Assembly: GCF_014695375.1 (NCBI RefSeq)
Contig: NZ_JACJOG010000059.1
Span: forward strand, 62,001-126,000
Direction: 5' to 3'
Length of the DNA stretch: 64,000 bases
DNA from: Coleofasciculus sp. FACHB-T130
GTDB lineage: Bacteria; Cyanobacteriota; Cyanobacteriia; Cyanobacteriales; FACHB-T130
This document shows, piece by piece, positions 45,118 through 53,990 of this stretch (the stretch's first letter is position 1; the number at the start of each line of letters is the position of its first letter). The notes beneath the pieces were generated by a model that did not search any database, was not told where the DNA came from, and saw only the letters and a list, made by a program, of their open reading frames with translations. The position numbers were made by a program, and so were the translations under genes.

Positions 45118-46200
45118 ATGACTACTACGCTATCTATGCCCAGTTTTCTAGAGTCGAATCTTGGTCAAGAAGCAGAAGACCTTCTGACTCACAAAGCGAA
45201 GATTTCTAAAGATTTACTGCATCTGCCAGGGCCTGATTTCGTAGACCGAATTTTTGCTGCTAGCGATCGCAACCCGCAAGTGCTGCGGAGTCTCCAGCAA
45301 CTGTATTCAACCGGGCGTTTAGCCAATACTGGATATCTTTCCATCCTGCCAGTAGACCAAGGCATCGAACACTCAGCGGGTGCTTCTTTTGCACCCAACC
45401 CGATGTATTTCGATCCTGAGAATATCGTCAAACTCGCGATCGCTGCCGGTTGCAATGCCGTTGCTACCACGCTGGGCGTTTTGGGCATGGTTTCTCGCAA
45501 GTATGCCCACAAAATCCCCTTCATTCTCAAGATTAACCACAACGAACTGCTCACTTACCCCAATCAATTCGACCAGATAATGTTTGCCTCTATCGAGCAA
45601 GCATGGAATTTGGGGGCAACTGCGGTCGGGGCAACGATTTACTTTGGTTCAGATCAATCTACCCGCCAAATTCAGGAAGTCAGCCAAGCTTTTGAACTCG
45701 CCCACGAATATGGGATGGCAACCATCCTTTGGTGCTATCTCCGGAATAACGCTTTTAAGCAAGACAAAGACTATCACCTGGCAGGGGATCTCACGGCTCA
45801 GGCAAATCACTTGGGCGTGACCATTCAAGCAGACATCATTAAACAAAAGCTGCCTGAATGCAACAACGGATATGCTGCGGTTGCCAAAGCCACAGGTCAA
45901 AGTTACGGCAAAACCCACGATCGAGTTTACACCGACCTGACGACCGACCACCCGATCGATCTCACCCGCTACCAGGTGCTAAATTGCTACTCTGGTCGCG
46001 CTGGATTGATTAATTCCGGAGGTGCGTCAGGTAAAAACGACTTTGCCGAAGCAATCCGCACCGCCGTCATTAACAAACGGGCTGGGGGTACTGGATTAAT
46101 TTCCGGTCGTAAAACCTTCCAGCGTCCGTTTGAGGAAGGAGTGAAGCTATTTAACGCCATCCAAGATGTTTATCTCTCACCAGATGTAACCATTGCTTGA
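45118..46200 (+). CDS. Fructose-bisphosphate aldolase class I (DhnA-type)
   Basis: A 360-residue Schiff-base aldolase of the archaeal/bacterial DhnA class, which cleaves or forms fructose 1,6-bisphosphate. [28 protein letters not shown] (catalytic Lys region) and [13 protein letters not shown] are characteristic. [19 protein letters not shown] supplies phosphate binding. Many cyanobacteria have this class I enzyme next to the main class II aldolase. The upstream gap of about 200 bases contains the promoter, and GGAAAACGGCT precedes the ATG. Confidence 0.93.
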   Translation: MTTTLSMPSFLESNLGQEAEDLLTHKAKISKDLLHLPGPDFVDRIFAASDRNPQVLRSLQQLYSTGRLANTGYLSILPVDQGIEHSAGASFAPNPMYFDPENIVKLAIAAGCNAVATTLGVLGMVSRKYAHKIPFILKINHNELLTYPNQFDQIMFASIEQAWNLGATAVGATIYFGSDQSTRQIQEVSQAFELAHEYGMATILWCYLRNNAFKQDKDYHLAGDLTAQANHLGVTIQADIIKQKLPECNNGYAAVAKATGQSYGKTHDRVYTDLTTDHPIDLTRYQVLNCYSGRAGLINSGGASGKNDFAEAIRTAVINKRAGGTGLISGRKTFQRPFEEGVKLFNAIQDVYLSPDVTIA

Positions 46201-46517
46201 GCGCCGGGTCTGTTTATCCAGATCCATAAGCGCCAAAGCGTGTTTTCAAAGAACCTCTAAGGTACAACGACACTAAAATGGAAAACTTTGTGTTTCCTGA
46301 GTGTCTTTGTGCCTTAGTGGTTAATTGTCAGGATGCAGGTAAAAACAAGGAATTCGTTTAAAAAGTAAAAAAAATGCCAACCTGGAGCCTGATTGCAGGC
46401 TACTCTGAAAGACTAGAGAGTTACCAAGTGCGAACTGGCAAGTCAGCGCAACGCGATCGCACAAGCTAAGTTACTTTGGCAACGGCTCTCTAAGTTAGTC
46501 TCAAGAGTGGGGTAAGG
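46201..46517. other. Intergenic region between aldolase and aminotransferase
   Basis: About 315 bases without a gene. AGCCTG/CAGGCT (46386-46401) form a small hairpin with a 4-base loop. Confidence 0.5.
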
Positions 46518-47684
46518 ATGAAGCTGGCAGCACGAGTGGAGCAAGTACAGCCTTCTTTAACATTGGCGATCGCAGCTAAAGCCAAGGCGATGAAGGCGGA
46601 AGGAATGGATGTTTGTAGTTTGAGTGCTGGGGAACCGGATTTCGATACCCCGACGCATATCAAAGTCGCTGCCCAAAAAGCGCTAGACGAGGGCAAGACC
46701 AAGTACGGGCCAGCGGCGGGGGAACCGAAGTTAAGGCAAGCGATCGCTCACAAGCTACAAACTGATAATGGACTCAGCTACATGGCTGAAAATGTCATCG
46801 TTACCAACGGTGGCAAACATTCCCTCTATAACCTGCACATGGCGCTGATTGAGGCGGGGGATGAGGTGATTATCCCCGCTCCCTACTGGCTCAGTTATCC
46901 GGATATGGTGGTTCTAGCGGGTGGGACTCCGGTGATTGTGCAGACAGATGCCTCCACCGGCTATAAAATTACGCCGGAGCAACTCCGCTCATCTTGTACC
47001 GAACGGACGAAGCTCTTTGTCCTCAATTCCCCTTCTAATCCCACCGGCATCGTCTATACGCCAGCAGAGTTGGCAGCATTGGCAGAGGTGGTGGTGGAGA
47101 AAGATATTCTGGTTGTCTCCGATGAGATTTACGAAAAGATTATCTATGATGGAGTGCAACAGATTAGTATTGGTTCGCTGGGACCAGAGATTTTTGAGCG
47201 CACCCTCATTAGCAATGGGTTTGCAAAAGCTTACTCAATGACGGGTTGGCGAATTGGTTATCTCGCGGGTCCCGTAAAATTGATTAAAACAATGAGTACC
47301 ATCCAAGGGCACAGCACCTCGAATGTGTGTACTTTTGCACAATTTGGCGCGATCGCTGCCTTGGAAAGTTCTCAAGAGTGCGTGGAACAAATGCGCCTCG
47401 CCTTTGCCGAACGGCGACAGGTAATGTTAGAGCGTCTCAACGCCATTTCTGGACTCAGTTGTGCCAAGCCTGACGGTGCTTTCTATTTGTTCATTAATAT
47501 CGGCAAGACGGGTTTAACTTCTCTAGAATTCTGTGATGCTTTACTAGAATCTCAGCAAGTTGCTGCCATTCCAGGGATTGCTTTTGGTGCCGATGACCAC
47601 ATCCGTTTATCTTACGCGACGGATATGACCTCGATTGAGAAAGGCATGGACAGATTAGATAAGTTTGTGCGATCGCTAGTTTAG
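46518..47684 (+). CDS. aspC: Aspartate aminotransferase (class I/II PLP)
   Basis: A fold-type I PLP enzyme of 388 residues. [16 protein letters not shown], the cofactor-binding [23 protein letters not shown] and the Schiff-base Lys in [17 protein letters not shown] identify the bacterial subgroup Ib aspartate (and often prephenate) aminotransferases. It makes aspartate from oxaloacetate and glutamate. ATG 46518 is preceded by GGGGTAAGG. Confidence 0.93.
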   Translation: MKLAARVEQVQPSLTLAIAAKAKAMKAEGMDVCSLSAGEPDFDTPTHIKVAAQKALDEGKTKYGPAAGEPKLRQAIAHKLQTDNGLSYMAENVIVTNGGKHSLYNLHMALIEAGDEVIIPAPYWLSYPDMVVLAGGTPVIVQTDASTGYKITPEQLRSSCTERTKLFVLNSPSNPTGIVYTPAELAALAEVVVEKDILVVSDEIYEKIIYDGVQQISIGSLGPEIFERTLISNGFAKAYSMTGWRIGYLAGPVKLIKTMSTIQGHSTSNVCTFAQFGAIAALESSQECVEQMRLAFAERRQVMLERLNAISGLSCAKPDGAFYLFINIGKTGLTSLEFCDALLESQQVAAIPGIAFGADDHIRLSYATDMTSIEKGMDRLDKFVRSLV

Positions 47685-48046
47685 TCCAGAGCTGGGGAAA
47701 ACGATCTCGTCACTCACTAACTGAACAAAATTGGTAAAGTAGCACCCGCGATTCTTAGGGTTTCTGGGATGCTACTTTGCGATCGCTTTGTCTAAAATTG
47801 GCCACGAGCACAATACAAAGAAGCTGCTTCTTGTGATTTGCATCACATAAGCGGAAGATTGCGATCGCATTTATTGAGATTGCTGTCACTCAATCGAATG
47901 CGACTTTAACTCTTATTGATTAGTTTCATCACTCATAAGGTTGATATGCGTCACTTTTTTTGTAGACAGCTATCACTTATCCCGACAGAGATTGCAGTGC
48001 ATAGTAAGAATTAAGATACAGAATTTCACAAGCGGAGATAAATAAA
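47685..48046. other. Intergenic region
   Basis: About 360 bases with no supported gene and two HIP1-like octamers. The promoter of the next gene must be here; GCGGAGATAA precedes its ATG. Confidence 0.45.
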
Positions 48047-48304
48047 ATGTTAGTAACTTCCAATTTTATATATTCTCACAGCCGTTACTATGGCGATGTA
48101 AAACCAGAAAATTTAGTTTTTAATGCAAATCTACAAGAATTTGCTCAAAAAGCAACTTATATCAGTTGTCTGGCAAGCAATGGCAAAATTCCTCTAGAGA
48201 AAGCTTTCCAAGACCTTGAAATGCTTTGGAAACAGTTAGAAGCTTCAAAAAAGCAGCTAGGTGTAGGCGAATATCCATTCCAAGCAGAAGGAGAAAACAC
48301 TTAG
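48047..48304 (+). CDS. Small conserved cyanobacterial protein (DUF7219-like)
   Basis: An 85-residue protein. FIYSHSRYYGDVKPENLVFNANLQEFAQKATYI and LWKQLEASKKQLGVGEYPFQ match a small cyanobacterial family I recall as DUF7219. Some databases label homologs wrongly as isopropylmalate synthase. The protein is helical and soluble. Function is unknown. GGAG lies 10 bases before the ATG and a strong hairpin follows the stop. Confidence 0.75.
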   Translation: MLVTSNFIYSHSRYYGDVKPENLVFNANLQEFAQKATYISCLASNGKIPLEKAFQDLEMLWKQLEASKKQLGVGEYPFQAEGENT

Positions 48305-48308
48305 TTTT

Positions 48309-48338
48309 AGTATCGGTGAAACTACCTTCACCGATACT
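48309..48338. terminator. Perfect 12-bp hairpin
   Basis: AGTATCGGTGAA and TTCACCGATACT flank a 6-base loop, starting 5 bases after the preceding stop codon. It sits between convergent genes and can serve both. Confidence 0.7.
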
Positions 48339-48399
48339 ACAAGCACAGGCGAGAGCGTTGCGCTGACTTGTCAGTTCTCAGTCTTAAAAAACTGCTTTT

Positions 48400-49446
48400 T
48401 TACTTTAGCTTCTCGTAGGCAGCTAAAATAATTCTTTCTGTTTCCTCCCAATTAATACATTTATCTGTTACCGAAACACCGTATTTTAATTCTTCTAATT
48501 GGCTAGGAATGGGTTGATTGCCTTCGTACAAATTTGATTCCAGCATCATGCCAACGATAGAAGCATTCCCCTCCAATATTTGTTGAATAACATTTTCAAA
48601 AACTGCTGACTGTTTTTTATAGTCTTTATTTGAATTTCCGTGACTACAGTCAATGACAATTTTTGGAGGCAAATTAGCTGCTTTTAATTTTTCCTCCGCA
48701 ATTTTTACATTTGCAGCATCAAAGTTAGGCTGTTTGGCACCGCCCCGTAGAATAATATGACCGTAAGCATTTCCTTTCGTTTTAAAAATGCTCACCTGTC
48801 CCGTTGCATTAATCCCTAGAAAATGGTGAGGTTTTCTAGCTGACTCCAGAGCATTTAAAGCGACTTGAACGCTACCATCAGTACCATTTTTAAAACCTAC
48901 TGGCATTGAAAGTCCGCTTGCCATTTCGCGGTGAGTTTGCGATTCGGTTGTGCGTGCCCCAATTGCAGACCATGCAATCAATTCGCCAATATATTGTGGG
49001 ACTATAGGATCGAGAGCTTCTGTAGCAGCAGGTAATCCCAATTCAGTTATTTTAATTAATAAACTCCGTGCAGTTAATAAACCCTTTTCTATGTGGAAAG
49101 AATCATCCATATCCGGATCGTTAATTAATCCTTTCCATCCCACGGTAGTCCTTGGTTTTTCAAAATACACTCTCATGATCAGCAGCAGCTTATCGTTTAC
49201 TCGATCGGAGAGATTTTTTAGCCTATAGGCGTATTCTTCAGCCGACTTTATATCATGGATAGAACAAGGACCAACTACAATAAATTTTCGACTATCTTTC
49301 CCATCTAGGATATCCTCTATTTCATTTCTAAAGTTTAAAACGGTTTTTTCTGCCTCATCTGTTAAAGGTAATTTTGATTTAACTTCATTTGGAGTTAAGA
49401 GAATATGCGATTCTTCAATATGAGTGTTGAATAATTGAGTTTCCAT
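48400..49446 (-). CDS. aroG: 3-deoxy-7-phosphoheptulonate synthase (AroG type)
   Basis: It condenses phosphoenolpyruvate with erythrose 4-phosphate, the first step of the shikimate pathway. The sequence is of the E. coli AroF/G/H class: KFIVVGPCSIHD (metal-binding Cys), RVYFEKPRTTVGWKG, GARTTESQTHREMASG, LRGG and IDCSHGNSNKD. The length of 348 residues is standard. This class is usually feedback-regulated by an aromatic amino acid. Which one cannot be told here. No other aromatic-pathway gene is adjacent. Confidence 0.95.
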   Translation of the reverse strand: METQLFNTHIEESHILLTPNEVKSKLPLTDEAEKTVLNFRNEIEDILDGKDSRKFIVVGPCSIHDIKSAEEYAYRLKNLSDRVNDKLLLIMRVYFEKPRTTVGWKGLINDPDMDDSFHIEKGLLTARSLLIKITELGLPAATEALDPIVPQYIGELIAWSAIGARTTESQTHREMASGLSMPVGFKNGTDGSVQVALNALESARKPHHFLGINATGQVSIFKTKGNAYGHIILRGGAKQPNFDAANVKIAEEKLKAANLPPKIVIDCSHGNSNKDYKKQSAVFENVIQQILEGNASIVGMMLESNLYEGNQPIPSQLEELKYGVSVTDKCINWEETERIILAAYEKLK

Positions 49447-50045
49447 CGGGTATAATTCCTGGTTTTTGTATGCGTTAGGGATTGAAGTCCAAGTGTAATG
49501 TTATAGACAGGGTGAAAAAATTCATCTAACTTAGATAAAAAAATTAATAAAAACGCTAAACCCTAGCTGCAAGGATTCCCCGAAGCACATCTTAGGGAAG
49601 CGATCGCTACCTGGATGCACCCTCATCCAAGCTGAGAGCGATCGCTTCCCTGAATCTATCCGGGTTGCTAAACATCTATTTCAGCAACGGCAACTCCTCA
49701 TCGATTTCCGCGATTTCTGCTGAGATGCTTGGAGTGCTAGCCCTCTCAGGTAGTTTTTCATGTGTTTTAAATCAACGAGTTTATCTTGTGTAGATTTCCT
49801 GTTTTGCCCTTACCAAGGGATACCTTTCAGCAACCACTGTTGTTTTTCGAGGCATAAGGCACAGATAGAATCCTCGATCTCTAGTAAAGTCGGTAATATC
49901 ATTTCGTTTGTCCTGCCAATTTTATTATATTCAATCGCGATCCGGCGCTCGTGGCACTCTCATCATGCAAATATAAGAAAGCGCGATTGCCCTACATACT
50001 GACAACCTATCTTCTATTCACTCTAGCTTTTCGTACTCAATATTT
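49447..50045. other. Intergenic region between aroG and ggt
   Basis: About 600 bases between divergent genes, with two HIP1 octamers. On the minus strand a 30-codon frame (49810-49902) encodes a Leu/Trp-containing peptide ending LLKGIPW. I cannot support it as a gene. Confidence 0.45.
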
Positions 50046-51602
50046 ATGTATAAAAAAACTCACGGTGTTATTGCTGCTGGACATCAAAAAACAGCCGAAG
50101 CTGGAATTGAGATGCTCCAATTAGGGGGGAACGCATTTGATGCAGCGGCGGCTGCAATCCTAGCCTCTTGCGTTACCGAAACTGCCCTGACATCTGCGGG
50201 GGGTGGTGGGTTTCTTTTAGCCCATACTCAGGATAATCAAAATACTTTGTTTGACTTCTTTTCTCAAACGCCACGTCAGAAAAAAAGTCAGGAAAATCTT
50301 AACTTTTATCCAGTTGCAATTAATTTTGGCGATGCAGTCCAAGAGTTCCATATTGGGCTTGGTTCAATGGCTGTCCCAGGAAACCTCAAGGGGGTTTTCC
50401 ACGTTCATCAAAAATTAGGTAGATTACCTTTTAAGGTGGTTGCTGAACCGGCAATCCGTTATGCAAAAACGGGTGTCGAACTAAACGATTTTACCTATTA
50501 CTGTTTGACAATCCTCAGCCCCATGCTGCTTGGCTCTAAAGAGATGCAGCAGGTTTTTTCCCCAGAGGGGAAACTTGTCCAGCCTGGAGGAACAGTTTTG
50601 ATGAGTGATTTTGCTGATACGTTAACTTATTTATCTGAAAGTGGAATTAGAGAATTTTACGAGGGTGAAATTGCCCAACGCTTAGTCAAGGATTGCCAAG
50701 ATTATGGAGGTTATTTAACCTTAGAAGACCTTAATAATTATCGAGTAATCGAGAGAAAGCCTCTGGTGATGAATTACCGGGGGAACACCTTCTTAACCAA
50801 TCCTCCACCCAGTTCTGGCGGCATTCTGATTGCTTTTGCTTTAGAACTGCTTTCAAAAGTTGATTTAACTAATATAGAGTTTGGCAGTTCTGGCCATTTA
50901 GGAATATTAGCTCATGTGATGCGCCTAACCAATGAAGCCAGAACGGATAGATATGACGCTTATACTCATACAGAAGAGATTGCCCAAACTTTCTTATCAT
51001 CTGAACATTTGGCTATTTATGAAGATCAATTAACTGAAGTTGTCAATAAATGGGGAAGCACTACTCATATCAGTGTGGTTGATAGCGAAGGTAATGCGGC
51101 GAGTGTTACCACTTCCAACGGAGAGGGTTCTTCTTATGTGATTCCGGGAACTGGGATTATGCTGAATAATATGCTAGGAGAAGCTGATTTAAATCCGCAT
51201 GGATTTCATAACTGGGAAGAAAATACGCGGATTTCTTCAATGATGGCTCCGACTATTGTACTTAAGAATAATCAACCAGAGATTGTTTTAGGTTCTGGTG
51301 GCTCGAATCGAATTAGAACTGCAATTTTACAAGTTATTTCTAATATTATTGATTTTAAAATGGACGTTGATGCAGCAGTAAATCATCCTCGCGTTCATTG
51401 GGAAAGTGATATTTTTAATCTTGAACCTGGCTTTAGCGAAGAAGAACTTAAAAATCTGATGCTTCCAGGTAGTAATGAATTGATTTTTTGGAAACAGAAG
51501 AATATGTTTTTTGGTGGCGTTCATAGTGTCATGGAAAATTCGGAAGGATTAATAACCGGCGCTGGCGATCGCCGTAGAAGTGGAGTCATCGCGACCTGCT
51601 AA
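50046..51602 (+). CDS. ggt: Gamma-glutamyltransferase
   Basis: An Ntn hydrolase of 518 residues that cleaves or transfers the gamma-glutamyl group of glutathione. HGVIAAGHQKTAEAGIEMLQLGGNAFDAAAA opens it. The autoprocessing and catalytic Thr is in GSTTHISVVDSEGN (about 340), and GSGGSNRIRTA is near the C-terminus. No signal peptide is visible, whereas most bacterial GGTs are periplasmic, so this one is predicted cytoplasmic. It is convergent with the acylphosphatase gene, 8 bases apart. Confidence 0.93.
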   Translation: MYKKTHGVIAAGHQKTAEAGIEMLQLGGNAFDAAAAAILASCVTETALTSAGGGGFLLAHTQDNQNTLFDFFSQTPRQKKSQENLNFYPVAINFGDAVQEFHIGLGSMAVPGNLKGVFHVHQKLGRLPFKVVAEPAIRYAKTGVELNDFTYYCLTILSPMLLGSKEMQQVFSPEGKLVQPGGTVLMSDFADTLTYLSESGIREFYEGEIAQRLVKDCQDYGGYLTLEDLNNYRVIERKPLVMNYRGNTFLTNPPPSSGGILIAFALELLSKVDLTNIEFGSSGHLGILAHVMRLTNEARTDRYDAYTHTEEIAQTFLSSEHLAIYEDQLTEVVNKWGSTTHISVVDSEGNAASVTTSNGEGSSYVIPGTGIMLNNMLGEADLNPHGFHNWEENTRISSMMAPTIVLKNNQPEIVLGSGGSNRIRTAILQVISNIIDFKMDVDAAVNHPRVHWESDIFNLEPGFSEEELKNLMLPGSNELIFWKQKNMFFGGVHSVMENSEGLITGAGDRRRSGVIATC

Positions 51603-51610
51603 AATTGCCT

Positions 51611-51907
51611 CTATCGCCACATTTCAAATCCGCGCAATCCTTCTGGCGTTTCGTACTCAACCGCCACCGCTTTCACCACAGCAGCAGGTGGCCCTTTGTG
51701 ACACCATTGAATTACCTCTTCAACATCTGCCTCGCTTCCTTCAAAAACAGCTTCTACACGCCCATCGGGGAGATTCCGCACCCAACCGTTGACGCCTAGC
51801 TGGATTGCTTCATCCAACGTTGAGAACCGAAAACCAACTCCCTGAACGCTTCCTGAAACGATTACGTGGGCGCGGATTTGCCCCGTCGGGGGTGATGAAT
51901 TCTGCAT
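51611..51907 (-). CDS. acyP: Acylphosphatase
   Basis: A 98-residue enzyme that hydrolyses acyl phosphates such as 1,3-bisphosphoglycerate. The signature GSVQGVGFRFS contains the catalytic Arg and VNGWVRNLPDGRVEAV the catalytic Asn. The first ten residues are variable. It ends 8 bases from the ggt stop. Confidence 0.93.
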   Translation of the reverse strand: MQNSSPPTGQIRAHVIVSGSVQGVGFRFSTLDEAIQLGVNGWVRNLPDGRVEAVFEGSEADVEEVIQWCHKGPPAAVVKAVAVEYETPEGLRGFEMWR

Positions 51908-51972
51908 CTATTTTTTCCTGTCTACGACAGCTTTTAAGCTCGAAAGTATTGCCTGGGTTCATTTTAAGCAGG

Positions 51973-52002
51973 AATGGCGTCAGCTATTGAGCTAACGCCA
52001 TT
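51973..52002. terminator. Hairpin downstream of the repeat-protein gene
   Basis: AATGGCGT and ACGCCATT pair, with an inner AGCT/AGCT pair. It lies 47 bases after the stop of the minus-strand repeat protein. Confidence 0.5.
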
Positions 52003-52048
52003 TAATTCTTTGGCAGATTGTGTGGATGGTTAATCCAACCCAACCATT

Positions 52049-52477
52049 TTAATCGTCGTCATCATCGTCATGGTGTTTGCGGCGATGGCTGTGCTTATGT
52101 TCGTCATCATCGTCGTCATCATCATCGCGATGTTCACTACGATATCTATCTTTGCGATCGTCATCATCGTCATCATCATTTCCGTCACGATACCTATCGC
52201 GATCGCGGTATTCCCGATCTTCATTGCGATCATTGCGATCGCGGTACTCTCGATCTTCATTGCGATCGCGGTACTCCCGATTTTCATTGCGATCGCGGTA
52301 CTCCCGATTTTCATTGCGATCGCTATACTCCCGATCTTCATTGCGATCGCGGTACTCTCGATCTTCATTGCGATCGCTATACTCCCGATCTTCATTGCGA
52401 TCGCGGTACTCCTGATCTCGATCGCCTCCTTCCCTATTCAAACCGGGTATGTTTCTGAACATATCGCCGATTCCCAT
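52049..52477 (-). CDS. Highly charged tandem-repeat protein
   Basis: A 142-residue protein. After MGIGDMFRNIPGLN come about nine copies of a nine-residue unit DREYRDRNE, then runs of Asp (seven, eight and six) mixed with Arg, His and Lys. It should be disordered and could bind cations. A strong ribosome site (GGAGGG, six bases before ATG 52477) supports this frame over the other open frames, all of which are artefacts of the stop-free repeat. Each DNA unit of 27 bases carries one GCGATCGC. Function is unknown. Confidence 0.65.
   Translation of the reverse strand: MGIGDMFRNIPGLNREGGDRDQEYRDRNEDREYSDRNEDREYRDRNEDREYSDRNENREYRDRNENREYRDRNEDREYRDRNDRNEDREYRDRDRYRDGNDDDDDDDRKDRYRSEHRDDDDDDDDEHKHSHRRKHHDDDDDD
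52199..52404. repeat. 27-bp tandem array with HIP1 in every unit
   Basis: GCGATCGC starts at 52199, 52235, 52262, 52289, 52316, 52343, 52370 and 52397: one 36-base step followed by six exact 27-base steps. The units are nearly identical and encode the nine-residue repeat of the minus-strand protein. Confidence 0.9.
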
Positions 52478-52870
52478 AATGTCCCTCCAAAGTTAAGTTG
52501 AGAATTTCTTTTATTAAAGCTGTCGTAATTCTAGAAGTTTGTCACAGGAATTTGGTCAATATCTCTTCCAACAGGTAGAGCTTCTCATCCAGAAGAAGCT
52601 TCGCAAACTTGCTTAACAATATGTTTTTCAACACCAAGGGTTCAAAGGTTTACGCAGACATACCCAGAGTTTAAACTTTCCCGTATGTACTTCTTGTGCT
52701 ACCTTTTTTCTTTAGGTGCTTTTTTATTATATTGGCAATTTTTGCCCTTTATAAGAAAGTTTTATAAAGTCTTATCGTCCATGACACTGAAACATTACTG
52801 AACTTCACGAAAAAGCTATCGCTAGTATAATTTTATCTTCAAAAAATATCTGCCTGAGGAAATATTTTTA
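52478..52870. other. Divergent intergenic region
   Basis: About 390 AT-rich bases between the repeat-protein gene and the CPBP gene. Nothing further is recognised. Confidence 0.45.
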
Positions 52871-53476
52871 ATGGTTAACGTATATATGAGTAATGTGCCA
52901 GCTATCGCAGGGCTATTTGAGCTTTCCGTAGATGCGATCGCGCTTACGCCAAGCCTGGGAATTGTCTCTCGCTTAATTACAGCCGCCTCTACAGCTCCTG
53001 ATGCCAAAGCGTGGCTATATTCTGCTGCTTTGGTACTGATATATACCTTAATTTCACTACCTATTGGATTCAAATTTGGTTTTTTAAAACTTGATGTAGA
53101 AACATCCTGGGAAATGATTATTGGTGTAATGGCGCGTTGTCTGTTGTCTCCCGCCATATCTGAAGAGTTATTTTTTCGGATCTTACTACTTCCTCACCCT
53201 ACAGAAAAAGCTACCCCTACTACTCTATGGCTTTGGGGAGGTATTAGTTTAGCAATGTTTATCATCTACCATCCGCTAAATGCCGTAACTTTCTATCCCG
53301 ATGGACTCCGAACTTTTTTTAATCCAGTTTTTCTATTCTTGGCAGCACTTCTAGGTGTTATTTGTACTCTTGCCTATTTTCAAAGTGGCTCTCTATGGAT
53401 GCCCGTGGCAATTCATTGGCTAATTGTGGTGGTTTGGCTACTTCTATTGGGAGGATATAAAACCTTAAACTCGTAG
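52871..53476 (+). CDS. CPBP-family intramembrane glutamic endopeptidase
   Basis: A 201-residue membrane protein with about six hydrophobic segments. The CPBP (Abi/Rce1) motifs are present: EELFFR (motif 1, Glu-Glu-x-x-x-Arg, near 99), IIYHPLNA (His of motif 2) and AIHWLIVVVW (motif 3, His). Such proteases cut prenylated proteins in eukaryotes and have varied roles in bacteria, including bacteriocin immunity. The frame opens at ATG 52871. ATG 52886 is an alternative. It is monocistronic. Confidence 0.85.
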   Translation: MVNVYMSNVPAIAGLFELSVDAIALTPSLGIVSRLITAASTAPDAKAWLYSAALVLIYTLISLPIGFKFGFLKLDVETSWEMIIGVMARCLLSPAISEELFFRILLLPHPTEKATPTTLWLWGGISLAMFIIYHPLNAVTFYPDGLRTFFNPVFLFLAALLGVICTLAYFQSGSLWMPVAIHWLIVVVWLLLLGGYKTLNS

Positions 53477-53990
53477 CATTTTTGTCTTGAATGTTTATCA
53501 AAATTATTCAAACAGTATGTAGATTTAATGGGCGAGCGCTTATAATAATGTTCGTTAATCTTAGGTATTTTATGCGAAATTTTAAAATTGTTTGTTTATG
53601 GCGATATTCAAATTATTATTGCTAGTATTTAGATTGGAATAAAGTTTTTGTGATACAATAAGTTTAATAAAGAAGAACTTGTCTACTAATAATAGTCTTC
53701 AAAATTTATATTATTTAAGTCAATTCAAAGCGTGCCAACGTTTAGTCAGTAAAATCTAATCCTAATTTAGATAAAAGATAGATAAAAAAATGGGTGTAAA
53801 ACCTTGACATAAGGCATTTTTTCAGCGTGGCGCTAGAACAAGCCTCAAACTTTTGCTCTTTTGCAAAGTCTCCGGAAATTTAGCCTGACTGCGGTAGTCT
53901 AGTTAGGCTTGTCGTAGCTTAAAACAGAAGCTAAAGGGTGTTCTGCTTGGAATATAAGGTATCGCTATATGAAACAGTAGGAGAGATTCG
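53477..53990. other. AT-rich upstream region of the haem-sensor cyclase
   Basis: About 515 bases, strongly AT-rich, with no supported gene. GGAGAG lies nine bases before the cyclase ATG. Confidence 0.45.

Noticed and set aside
49760-50002. 80-codon frame upstream of ggt
   Set aside because: Cys- and Ser-rich sequence without domains or a ribosome site, probably the gene-free aroG/ggt promoter region.
48400-51602. aroG and ggt as parts of a scytonemin or other natural-product cluster
   Set aside because: No scy, tyrA, trp or synthetase genes are adjacent, and both genes have ordinary housekeeping roles.
52199-52404. CRISPR-like periodic repeat
   Set aside because: The 27-base units are contiguous with no unique spacers, and the sequence is coding.
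52030-52501. Several long overlapping open frames on both strands in the tandem array
   Set aside because: A stop-free unit with a length divisible by three leaves nearly every frame open. Only the minus-strand frame starting at 52477 has a ribosome-binding site.
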